A stretch of DNA of 64,000 bases from Methylonatrum kenyense. GTDB lineage: Bacteria; Pseudomonadota; Gammaproteobacteria; Nitrococcales; Aquisalimonadaceae. Numbering within the stretch: position 1 is the first letter of the stretch; every line of letters starts with the position of its first letter. The translations under genes were made by a program, and so were the position numbers. The notes under the pieces were generated by a model that saw only the letters and a list, made by a program, of their open reading frames with translations, made no database searches and was not told where the DNA came from. The stretch is from the NCBI RefSeq assembly GCF_023195885.1, contig NZ_JALPKO010000011.1, forward strand, positions 1 to 64,000. The letters are read 5' to 3'. Positions 55,059-63,314 of this stretch are shown piece by piece.

Positions 55059-55871
55059 CTACGGTTCAAAAATCCGGTTATTCTTCACGCCAACAATTTC
55101 CTCGAAAGATATTGTTGATTCCGGATTCGTCGCGTGATCCGCTCGCATAATAATACGCACACGGCGTGACTCAATTGATATATCCTCTTCGCCAGCCGTT
55201 CCCTCGTCACATGCGCTTTCTTCGCCGGATGAGGAAAACGTCAGACAGACGGAGGAGTCCATATCGAAGCGCAACTCTCGGATACGAGTTGTATCGTGGT
55301 CTGTTAAGCGAACCCATTGCGCGGATCCCGGCGGGCTGTCTCCGCAGTTATCAGTTGAATTCACGTCTCCAGCAGGGTCACTTAGCATTTCCAATTGGTC
55401 GCCGCTCTGCCGGTAGCCAAAGACAAATTGTGTCCCTGCATCACCCGGCCATGTCGCGTCTTGACCGGGATTATAGGAAAAGGTGGGGTCATAACTGAGC
55501 ATGACACATCTTCCATCGTTCAAAACCTGAATATTCCGAATGCCATCAGGAACACTCGATTGGCCTGGCCAGGATGCTTGAGTTGTCATGAACGGGTTCA
55601 GTGGTGGCCGACCATTTCGCCCTTCAATATGAGACGGATGCGAATAACCAGACCGACGAATATCGGCAGCCATGAGATCCATCGCAATACGGGTTTCCTG
55701 CGTCAGGCGGGCTTCGGCGGTAACGAATGCTGCGCCGCGGATTACCGTTATGTATAGTGCAATGATCGCCCCGACAGCGACTAAACCCACGACGAGACCG
55801 ACCATTAGCTCGACCAGGGTGAAACCGCCAGATTTAGGTTTAAACGCCAACTGATTTATTCTCCTTAGCAT
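55059..55871 (-). CDS. pilW: PilW-like minor pilin
   Basis: This 270-residue protein has the class III signal GGFTLVELMVGLVVGLVAVG with Glu at +5, cut by PilD, and a C-terminal domain with cysteines. PilW helps start pilus assembly. The ATG at 55871 overlaps the end of the fimT gene by seven bases, which is consistent with co-translation. Confidence 0.85.
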   Translation of the reverse strand: MLRRINQLAFKPKSGGFTLVELMVGLVVGLVAVGAIIALYITVIRGAAFVTAEARLTQETRIAMDLMAADIRRSGYSHPSHIEGRNGRPPLNPFMTTQASWPGQSSVPDGIRNIQVLNDGRCVMLSYDPTFSYNPGQDATWPGDAGTQFVFGYRQSGDQLEMLSDPAGDVNSTDNCGDSPPGSAQWVRLTDHDTTRIRELRFDMDSSVCLTFSSSGEESACDEGTAGEEDISIESRRVRIIMRADHATNPESTISFEEIVGVKNNRIFEP

Positions 55872-56404
55872 TGGCGGTATGCTCCTAAGGGTCTGTCCAC
55901 ACCGCAAAGTCTTGGGCGCCCTATCGGATTAACCTCAAGTCGCATCTGAAAATTGTTTGGAGACGAGGTAAACGTAATCGATCGAGCCTGACCGCCCAGC
56001 AATGTGCCGCGAACAGAATCGAATTCTATTACGCCATCATTGACACCATCGCTTTCCATTGCGATGTTTCTAAACGCTTCGTTTGACGTCCGGATTTCCG
56101 AAGGCTCCTCATTACCCGCAAGAACGAGGGAACAACTTCCGGTTTCGCTGCAGCTGCAAGGCCCCTGGGAACTGATCCCATGGCACCATTCACCGCCGTT
56201 ACCTTCGCTCACCAGGAAAATGTTACGTCCCTGCTTTATCGCCTCGGTTCGGGCGAGCTGCACGTGATTAAGCATATCTTCGGCTGCGCCGATCGTGCGC
56301 CTCTGCTCGATCTGATTGAATGCGGGAATTGCCACGGTTACGAGAATCGCAAGCACCGCTATCGTGACCAACAGTTCAATAAGCGTAAAACCGTCTCGCG
56401 TCAT
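55865..56404 (-). CDS. fimT: FimT/GspH-family pseudopilin
   Basis: This 179-residue protein has the prepilin motif DGFTLIELLVTIAVLAILVT and the GspH/FimT C-terminal domain with Cys-rich stretch CHGISSQGPCSCSETGSC. It is the first gene of the minor pilin operon and diverges from the pilE-like gene; the 219 bases between hold their promoters and are A/T-rich. Confidence 0.87.
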   Translation of the reverse strand: MTRDGFTLIELLVTIAVLAILVTVAIPAFNQIEQRRTIGAAEDMLNHVQLARTEAIKQGRNIFLVSEGNGGEWCHGISSQGPCSCSETGSCSLVLAGNEEPSEIRTSNEAFRNIAMESDGVNDGVIEFDSVRGTLLGGQARSITFTSSPNNFQMRLEVNPIGRPRLCGVDRPLGAYRQC

Positions 56405-56623
56405 GATGTGTTGTCAATCCCTTGGCGGAGGCGCAGTGGGTAACAAGGTTTTGGGTCTCCTTGTCAGTATACGGAGTCTCCATGCCCCAAGATATTGGTT
56501 TCACGGGGGTGATTGACCACTCAGACCGCGGATTCAACCGCCCATCGGAAAGCTGGTTTGAGACCGGGTGCCTGTGATCAAATACGAGACGAGAGTTCGA
56601 ATATTGGATTTGGGGGCTAATTT

Positions 56624-57025
56624 ATGACTCGGTGGCGAGATAGCTTCATTGGCTTTACCCTCATCGAGTTGATGATAGTCGTCGCTGTGGTCGCCATCCT
56701 CGCGGCAATCGCCTACCCATCTTATGAGAGGTATGTACTGCGCTCTCAGCGGGCGGACGCACACGACGCAATCCTGCGCATCCAGTTGGCACAGGAGCGA
56801 TGGCGTGCAAATAATGCAACGTATGCGGCGGAAGGCGAGTTACCCGAGGAGCTTTTAACCTCTTCCGACGAACATTACACGTTGGGCGTGTCAGGCGAAT
56901 CTGGATCTAGTTACACCATTACGGCAACGCCACAGGGGCGCCAGGGCAACGACGCATGTGAAAGCATCACGCTGGAGGTCACCGGAGGAACGTCCAACCG
57001 AGGGCCTCGAGACGAATGTTGGTAA
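56624..57025 (+). CDS. pilE: PilE-like type IV pilin
   Basis: This 133-residue protein has the signal IGFTLIELMIVVAVVAILAA with Glu at +5, then YPSYERYVLRSQRADA, as in PilE-type minor pilins. A pair of cysteines (NDACES, DECW) marks the C-terminal D-region. It is alone on the plus strand; in Pseudomonas pilE follows pilY1 in the same operon, but no pilY1 is present here. Confidence 0.87.
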   Translation: MTRWRDSFIGFTLIELMIVVAVVAILAAIAYPSYERYVLRSQRADAHDAILRIQLAQERWRANNATYAAEGELPEELLTSSDEHYTLGVSGESGSSYTITATPQGRQGNDACESITLEVTGGTSNRGPRDECW

Positions 57026-57055
57026 AAGGCGAGGGAGCACGTTCTTTCCGTCATT

Positions 57056-57586
57056 CTAAAGGCAATGCAACACCTCACTCCGCGGGCGCCCAACCGCACT
57101 CACAATAACTCGCCTGCCCTCCGCCGATGCGCAGACCTGGATACTCCCCATCTGCAGTGCGCCGTTAAGCCGCTGCGTTGTCCCGCGCTCGACGTACGAC
57201 ACGTAGCGCCTTACCGGCGTGTTGGCGGTGATCGTTATTCCCCGCACGTCCATATCCTGGAAAGCAATCAAGGCATCCTCATCGCTTGGCTCGCCCACGG
57301 CCGTTGGGTCGGCGAAAAGCAGCCAGCCAGCGGACCAGTCGCCATCATCCCGGCAGGAAAGCCCGTCACTTGAAGGGCAAACAGTGACTCGGTGGCCACG
57401 CTTCAGAGCTTCACTACGGGCGTAGTGCATGGAATTGAGCAGGCTGTTGGTGGCGCCGATCATGCGTTGGCGATCGACGAACTGGGTCATGCGGGGGACC
57501 GCCATCGAGGCGAGGATGCCAAGCACGGCCAGTGCTACAACAAGTTCGATCAGGCTCAGTCCCGAGCCACGAAGTCGGGTGTGCAT
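57056..57586 (-). CDS. GspH/FimT-family pseudopilin (second copy)
   Basis: This 176-residue protein has the prepilin motif GSGLSLIELVVALAVLGILA and the GspH domain (NSMHYARSEALKRGHRVTVC). It converges on the pilE-like gene with 30 bases between. Its base composition is closer to the host average than that of the fimT-pilV operon. Confidence 0.86.
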   Translation of the reverse strand: MHTRLRGSGLSLIELVVALAVLGILASMAVPRMTQFVDRQRMIGATNSLLNSMHYARSEALKRGHRVTVCPSSDGLSCRDDGDWSAGWLLFADPTAVGEPSDEDALIAFQDMDVRGITITANTPVRRYVSYVERGTTQRLNGALQMGSIQVCASAEGRRVIVSAVGRPRSEVLHCL

Positions 57587-57710
57587 CTTGTCTCCTCCCT
57601 GAGAACAAGCACACCGGAAAGGCTAGTCGACGATCTCACAGGCGGCCACCGTCCTGCGCGCGGCTCGTATCTGCCCCCACAGAGAGGTTCGCGCTGTCTA
57701 CACAAACAAA

Positions 57711-57739
57711 ACGGCCCGCCCGGATTTCGGGCAGGCCGT
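57711..57739 (-). terminator. Terminator after tRNA-Thr
   Basis: ACGGCC-C-GCCCG and CGGGC-A-GGCCGT pair with one mismatch, and on the minus strand a T-rich run follows (TTTTGTTTGTG). It lies nine bases past the 3' end of the tRNA. Confidence 0.8.
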
Positions 57740-57747
57740 TAATTTTC

Positions 57748-57823
<76 letters not shown>

Positions 57824-58001
57824 AAATCTGTAAGGATGCGGAGTATACCGAGGGGCTGGACGGCGAACAATCACACCATGACAGGCGCGGGGATACACAT
57901 CGTCCCTGCAAAACCTGCGTGCTAGCATCCGCGTTTCGCTGACGGACTGGCGCCGATTCTGGCGCTGCACGTTTCTCCAAACCGCGCGAGCGCCGCACCG
58001 C

Positions 58002-58811
58002 ATGAGCTTTCTCGAAATCTTCGTCCTCGCCATCGTGCAGGGGCTGACCGAATTCCTGCCCATTTCCAGCGCCGGCCATCTGATCCTGGTTCCGCTTCTG
58101 ACCGGCTGGGAAGACCAGGGCCTGGCATTCGATCTGGCGGTGCATGTGGGCAGCCTGCTGGCGGTGCTGATGTACTTCCGGAAGGAACTTCATGTCATCA
58201 CCTACGATTGGTGCCAGTCGGTGGCGACACGGCGGCAGACGCCGAATTCGCGTCTCGGTTGGGCGGTGCTCTGGGGTACGGTGCCGGTTGGCATCTTCGG
58301 CTTGCTGCTGAAGGACCTGGTGGAGGTCACGCTGCGCACGCCGGAAGTGGGCGCCATTGTCATCGCCTGCTCGCTGATCGGCTTCGGCCTGCTGCTGGGG
58401 CTGGCGGACTGGAAGTTCCGGGGCGAGCGTTCCGAATACGAGATGACCTGGAAGGATATCGCCATTATCGGCTTCGCCCAGGCCATCGCGCTGATCCCCG
58501 GCACATCACGTTCGGGCATCACCATGACCGCAGCCCTCTTCGTGGGCATGAGTCGCGACGCCGCCGCGCGCTTTTCCTTTCTGCTGTCGATCCCGGTCAT
58601 CGTCCTGGCCAGCGGCCTGCAGGTGATCGATCTGGTTCGTGACAGCAGCGGCGTGGCATGGGGTGCGATGGGGCTTGGCATCATCCTGTCGGGCATCAGC
58701 GCCTACCTTTGCATCCATTACTTCCTGACCTTCATCAAGCGCATCGGCATGCAGCCTTTCGTGGCTTATCGCGTCGTGCTGGGCATCATTCTGCTGATGA
58801 TTTTCCTTTGA
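58002..58811 (+). CDS. uppP: Undecaprenyl-diphosphatase (BacA)
   Basis: This 269-residue membrane protein has the two BacA motifs: AIVQGLTEFLPISSAGHLIL (residues about 10-29) and IALIPGTSRSGITMTAALF (about 160-178). It recycles the lipid carrier for peptidoglycan and other envelope glycans by removing a phosphate. Length is normal. It precedes the O-antigen ligase-like gene. Confidence 0.96.
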   Translation: MSFLEIFVLAIVQGLTEFLPISSAGHLILVPLLTGWEDQGLAFDLAVHVGSLLAVLMYFRKELHVITYDWCQSVATRRQTPNSRLGWAVLWGTVPVGIFGLLLKDLVEVTLRTPEVGAIVIACSLIGFGLLLGLADWKFRGERSEYEMTWKDIAIIGFAQAIALIPGTSRSGITMTAALFVGMSRDAAARFSFLLSIPVIVLASGLQVIDLVRDSSGVAWGAMGLGIILSGISAYLCIHYFLTFIKRIGMQPFVAYRVVLGIILLMIFL

Positions 58812-58883
58812 AGAAGCGGGTGCAGGCCGGCGATTTTCGGTAACCTTGATGATTTAGATTCCCGACGCCGGTTGACCGTCCCC

Positions 58884-60239
58884 ATGCACCACATCGCCCC
58901 GCGCCTGCGCGGTCCGCTGCCCGACACACTTAGCCTCTGTGGCCTCTTCGCCGCGGCATTGCTAGCGGGCGCCCATTGGTATGGTTTTCTCGGCGCGATG
59001 GCGGTGCTGACCCTGGCGACGCTGCTTGATGTCCGCCGGGCCTGGCCGCACCTACGACGGCAGCCGCTTTTCTGGCTGGCGATCGCACTGACCGTCTACA
59101 TCCTGATACACACGCCGCTGGCCGTGCGTGAGTTCCCGGTGCTGGCGCAGAACACCTTCCCCGACTGGACCGACCTGCTGGCAATCAGCGGTCTGCTCTC
59201 GATCATTGCCGGCTACTGGCTGGCCCGCCATCTGCGCCTCTATCCCTATCTGCTGGCGGTCACGGCGGCTGGCATTGCCATCGGCCTGGCACTCGGAATC
59301 GAGTGGCAGAACCTCTGGGAGCGCGGTCTGGGCGTGCGGCGGGACTGGGGTTACATGCCGGAACAGGTGGGGCTTCTCTCCGCGATGGGCTTTCTCGGCT
59401 GCGTGGTGCAGTTCCTGCGCCAGCTTGCTGATCGGCAACACCGCCATAACAGCCGCATCCTTCGCGCCCTGCCCTGGTTTCTGGCTGCGCTGGCCTTCGC
59501 CATCGTGCTGTACGGCACGCAGACGCGGGCAACCTGGATTGCGGCGGCGGTGCTCGCGCTGATCTACATGGGCTGGCATCTGCTGGTATCACTTCGGCAA
59601 CGGCAGGGTTTGCGCTCGGGCATTGCCGCCCTGTGTGTTCTGGCCGTTGGTGTTGCCGCACTGGTGCAACTGGATGGCGGCGAACGGCTGGAACGCCGCT
59701 TGAGCGCCGGGCCGGATACCGTTGCCGCCCTGGTCATGCTGGACCGTGAGGGGGTCTACCGCAGCAATCCCTCGCTGGGCGTACGCCTGAACATGTGGAC
59801 CGAAGCCATGCGCGCATTCAGCCAGCGCCCGATTCTGGGCTGGGGCATCGGTGCCAAGGTGGTCACCGATTCACAGGCCCAACTGGACGTGGGCTGGCGG
59901 CAACCGCAGTACCATAATCTGTACCTGGAATTCCTGCTGGGGCTGGGACTGGTCGGCTTTCTGCTGTTTCTCGCCATCTGTGCGTTGCTGATCCGCCCCT
60001 TGCTGCCCGCCCCGTTTGCGCGAACCCATCCCGGCATCGGCGGTGACCCGCCAGCGCCCAGCCGCACCATCCTCTCCCTGTGCGCTGCCCTGACCGCCTT
60101 TGCCGTGCTGTTCGAGTTGCAGGTGGGGCACCCGTTCAGTCGGGCCATGGTGATCTGGCTGATGGCGCTGCTCGCGGGCCTGGCGCTGCATCGCCCGGCA
60201 GGTGATGCGGTGCCGGAAGCCCGCTCAGGCGCCGTCTGA
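58884..60239 (+). CDS. O-antigen ligase family membrane protein
   Basis: This 451-residue protein has about 11-12 membrane helices with the Wzy/WaaL-type block GTQTRATWIAAAVLALIY and a large periplasmic loop with SLGVRLNMWTEAMRAFSQRP, followed by YHNLYLEFLLGLGLVG. Members transfer or polymerise surface polysaccharides; ligase versus polymerase cannot be settled here. ATG at 58884 is chosen over TTG at 58872. The end overlaps that of the GalU-like gene by 15 bases. Confidence 0.85.
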   Translation: MHHIAPRLRGPLPDTLSLCGLFAAALLAGAHWYGFLGAMAVLTLATLLDVRRAWPHLRRQPLFWLAIALTVYILIHTPLAVREFPVLAQNTFPDWTDLLAISGLLSIIAGYWLARHLRLYPYLLAVTAAGIAIGLALGIEWQNLWERGLGVRRDWGYMPEQVGLLSAMGFLGCVVQFLRQLADRQHRHNSRILRALPWFLAALAFAIVLYGTQTRATWIAAAVLALIYMGWHLLVSLRQRQGLRSGIAALCVLAVGVAALVQLDGGERLERRLSAGPDTVAALVMLDREGVYRSNPSLGVRLNMWTEAMRAFSQRPILGWGIGAKVVTDSQAQLDVGWRQPQYHNLYLEFLLGLGLVGFLLFLAICALLIRPLLPAPFARTHPGIGGDPPAPSRTILSLCAALTAFAVLFELQVGHPFSRAMVIWLMALLAGLALHRPAGDAVPEARSGAV

Positions 60240-61136
60240 AGGGGAATCCAGCCGTCCCGAGGCCAGCAGTTGCCGCAAATAGGCACGGGTCTCGCGCCGC
60301 AGGTCCGGACGCCGCAGGGCGTAGGCGAGGGTCGCCTGCAGATAGCCGAGCCGCGTGCCGCAATCGAAGCGTTCGCCCACGTACTCGTAGGCGTACACGC
60401 CTTCGGAGGTGAGCAGCCTTGCGATGGCGTCGGTGAGCTGAATCTGGCCGTCGGCGTCCGGCGGCATACCCTCGAGTGCATCCAGAATCGCCGGCGTGAA
60501 GACGTATCGCCCGATCACGCCAAGCCGTGACGGCGCCCGCGACGGATCCGGCTTCTCGACGATCGCGTCCACATTGTGCAGCCGACCGTCGCCCGCCCGG
60601 ACACCGACGATCCCGTAAAGGCTTGTCCTGTCGTCCGGGACGCGCTGCACGCCGATCACCGAGGCGTGATTCCAGCTGAAGGCATCCATCAGTTGCGATA
60701 ATGCCGGCCTGCCATTGGAGGCGGCAATCAGCTCGTCGGCCAGCACCACGGCGAATGGTTCGCCGCCGATCGCGGCACGGGCGCAGAGCACTGCATGACC
60801 AAGGCCCAGCGGGCGGGGCTGGCGCACGAACAGGCAGCGAACATGGGCAGGCGTGGTTCCCCGGGTTGCGTTGAGGAGGTCCTGCTTCTCCGCCTGCTGC
60901 AGGCGCTGTTCCAGTTCCTTCGCGCGGTCGAAATGATCGGCAACGGCCCGACTCGTGCGGCCGGTGACAAAGATCAGATTTTCGGCGCCGGAGGCCACCG
61001 CCTCTTCCACCGCGTACTGGATCAGCGGCTTGTCCAGCACCGGCAGCATGACCTTCGGGCTGGCCTTGGTGGCGGGCAGGAAGTCGGTGCCATGCCCGGC
61101 CACCGGGAAAACCACCGTCCGAACGTGATCAGTCAC
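60225..61136 (-). CDS. galU: GalU-like UTP-glucose-1-phosphate uridylyltransferase, signature Arg replaced
   Basis: This 303-residue protein has the GalU fold and blocks: DKPLIQYAVEEAVASG, GLGHAVLCA, VEKPDPSRAPS, IQLTDAI and RFDCGTRLGYLQA. The N-terminal signature, normally GxGTRxxPxTK with PKEML, reads GHGTDFLPATKASPKVML: Asp replaces the Arg that contacts phosphate and Val replaces Glu. It may be inactive, or changed in substrate. GTG at 61136 has AGGGG upstream; a TTG at 61154 overlapping the previous stop is the alternative. Co-transcribed with the phosphatase-like gene. Confidence 0.82.
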   Translation of the reverse strand: MTDHVRTVVFPVAGHGTDFLPATKASPKVMLPVLDKPLIQYAVEEAVASGAENLIFVTGRTSRAVADHFDRAKELEQRLQQAEKQDLLNATRGTTPAHVRCLFVRQPRPLGLGHAVLCARAAIGGEPFAVVLADELIAASNGRPALSQLMDAFSWNHASVIGVQRVPDDRTSLYGIVGVRAGDGRLHNVDAIVEKPDPSRAPSRLGVIGRYVFTPAILDALEGMPPDADGQIQLTDAIARLLTSEGVYAYEYVGERFDCGTRLGYLQATLAYALRRPDLRRETRAYLRQLLASGRLDSPSDGA

Positions 61137-61150
61137 GGCGCCCCTGGCAC

Positions 61151-61612
61151 TCAAACAAGGCGTTTCACCCAGTCGTCAACCGCCTGCTCGATCCGCTCCA
61201 CCACCTCCAGGTAGGTTTGGGGGTCCTTGCCGGCGGGGTTGTTGACCACCAGATCCGACCAGTGCCCAAGCGTGTAGATGCGGCCCCGCAACTGCGGGAT
61301 GCGCCGTTCGATCCAGAGCTTCTGGCCCTTCTCCATGACAAAGATCAGATCATGCGCCTGGCCAAGCTCCAGCGTCAGGGTTGGCTGCTCCTCGCCGTTC
61401 AATGACAGCCCCCGTTCCCGCATCAGTGCTACCGCCTGCGGGTCAGCCGGCGACTGATCCTGTGTACCGATGCCAGCGGCATTGACAGTGAACGCACCAT
61501 CATCCGGCAGTTTATCGGTCAGGAGGGCTGCAGTTATCAGGGCACGGCAGCGGTCAGCACCGCCAACCACAAGTAGTTTGCGGAACATGGCTCCGGCTTG
61601 CAGCGTCGACAT
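61151..61612 (-). CDS. LMW protein-tyrosine-phosphatase-like protein without catalytic Cys
   Basis: This 153-residue protein matches low-molecular-weight tyrosine phosphatases in length and order, including DPQAVALMRERGLSLNG, HDLIFVMEKGQKLWIERRIP and LGHWSD. The P-loop, normally VCxGNICRS, reads VGGADRCRA at about residues 16-24. The nucleophile Cys is Gly, and the late acid motif DPY is NPAGKDP. It should be unable to dephosphorylate by the usual route. Wzb-type phosphatases act in capsule control. Start at 61612 has GGAAG six bases upstream. It is divergent from the DUF2868 gene. Confidence 0.82.
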   Translation of the reverse strand: MSTLQAGAMFRKLLVVGGADRCRALITAALLTDKLPDDGAFTVNAAGIGTQDQSPADPQAVALMRERGLSLNGEEQPTLTLELGQAHDLIFVMEKGQKLWIERRIPQLRGRIYTLGHWSDLVVNNPAGKDPQTYLEVVERIEQAVDDWVKRLV

Positions 61613-61820
61613 GCGTGTCTTCCGACCTCTTGAAAGGAAAGTTCGCCGCACCGTCGAACGAGGGCCGAGCACGGGCCACCGCGGTTGAACAACCGGAGCA
61701 GCGGAACGGCCAATCGATCAAGGGGCACATGCGATATAACCCAATCACCTTATGGTGACGATAAGTGGGACGCAAGCATCCATCCTTGCAGTCGTGAACT
61801 GCTTCCGTTATCACCGCTGC

Positions 61821-63314
61821 ATGACACGACTGCGCCAACTGCTGCTCGCCGAATCGCTGCGCCATCACCCCCGGAGCAAAACCGTTCCCGGCGAGCCGGA
61901 AAGCCTGCGAGAGATCGCGAACCAGAGCACAACGGTCGAGGATCGACTTTTCCGTCTGGCCCGCGCGCACCCCTCTGCCGATGCCCTCAGACCCCTGATT
62001 GATCGATTGCTGCAGGGTCTGCGCTTGTTTGCCCTTGGAACTGTCATGCTCGGCGGCCTGCTCGGACTTGGCGCCGCCGGCTCGGCCCTGGGTACCGGCG
62101 GCACGCGGCAGGTCGAAGCCCTGCTGCTGTTGTTGCTGCTGCTCGGGCCACCGCTGTTCGCACTGGGGTTGCTGCTCATTCTGCGAGTCTGGCGCCGCCA
62201 GGTGCGCGGCCAGGCAATCGGCGGCCTGGCCGGCCTGCTACTCACGCCGACCCTGGCGGGTCTGTTGCGGCTGCATGGCGGCAGCCCGGAGGACCGGCAG
62301 GCGGTCGCCCAGGGCTCCCGGGCCGTCGCCGCCCAGCATGGAGCCGGCCTTCGGCTGCTGACTCTGTATGCCCACCTGCTATGGGGTGCCTACGCGTCAA
62401 GCGCCCTGCTCGCCTGTTTCCTGATCCTGACATTCTCCCAGTACGACTTTGTCTGGGGCAGCACCCTTTTCGACGCCGAACCGATCCTGAACCTGCTACT
62501 GGCCATCGGCTGGCTGCCCGGACTGCTGGGCTTTCCGGTACCGGACGCGGCGGTGCTGGACCAGACGCGGCAAGGCATCGGCAGCGTCAGCGCGGCCGCG
62601 CGCAGCACCTGGGGCTGGTTCCTGTTTGGCGCGATCCTGGTATACGGCCTGCTGCCGCGGCTGGTATTGGCCATCGGCACACTGCTGGGCCTGCGCCGCG
62701 CGGTCAACCGCCTGGCGCTGGATATCGCCCTGCCCCATTACCAGCGGCAACTGCTGGATCTCCGCGGGGCCGCCGGCGAACTGGACCGCCACGGCGCCTC
62801 ACCGCCCGACCCGGCATCGAACACGGGCGGTGAGGCGCCGCGGGTCTTTGGCAATGGCCCGCATTACGCACTGGTCGGCCTGGAACTGGATCAGGCAGGC
62901 GACTGGCCGCCGGCATTCTGTGGTGCCGACTGCCTTGCCCTTGCCCATATCCGAACGCGGCAGGACCTGCGCCAGGCGGAGAGCGCGTTGCGGGGGCTGA
63001 GCCCGCGCCCGGTCTTTCTGGTGATCCTGGTGTCGTTGTTGCGCAGCCCCGACCGTGGCAGCGCTGATCGCCTGCACCGGCTCATCCAGGCCGGCGGCGT
63101 GCCGGCGCTGCTCCTGCTGGGTGAACACCATAGTTTTGTGGAACGTGGCGGCGACGTATCCCGGCGCGCGGCGGACTGGTGGCAACACGCGTCCCGCGCT
63201 GGTGCGCTGGCTCACCTGGTCGCCGACGAGGCAAGCCTGCGGCGGCTGGACCGGGACCAGATGCAGGCGATGCTGCGCGGCGCCGGAACCGGTGAACGAG
63301 GCGAAGCCCCATGA
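61821..63314 (+). CDS. DUF2868 membrane protein
   Basis: This 497-residue protein has a short N-terminal soluble part, about five membrane helices between residues 70 and 320, and a soluble C-terminal region (GNGPHYALVGLELDQAGDWP, LSPRPVFLVILVSLLRSP). DUF2868 is encoded next to DUF3482 GTPases in many proteobacteria, as here (stop and start overlap in ATGA). The role is not established; an envelope or membrane-tension function is a guess. ATG at 61821 is preferred over the distant upstream start. Confidence 0.87.
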   Translation: MTRLRQLLLAESLRHHPRSKTVPGEPESLREIANQSTTVEDRLFRLARAHPSADALRPLIDRLLQGLRLFALGTVMLGGLLGLGAAGSALGTGGTRQVEALLLLLLLLGPPLFALGLLLILRVWRRQVRGQAIGGLAGLLLTPTLAGLLRLHGGSPEDRQAVAQGSRAVAAQHGAGLRLLTLYAHLLWGAYASSALLACFLILTFSQYDFVWGSTLFDAEPILNLLLAIGWLPGLLGFPVPDAAVLDQTRQGIGSVSAAARSTWGWFLFGAILVYGLLPRLVLAIGTLLGLRRAVNRLALDIALPHYQRQLLDLRGAAGELDRHGASPPDPASNTGGEAPRVFGNGPHYALVGLELDQAGDWPPAFCGADCLALAHIRTRQDLRQAESALRGLSPRPVFLVILVSLLRSPDRGSADRLHRLIQAGGVPALLLLGEHHSFVERGGDVSRRAADWWQHASRAGALAHLVADEASLRRLDRDQMQAMLRGAGTGERGEAP

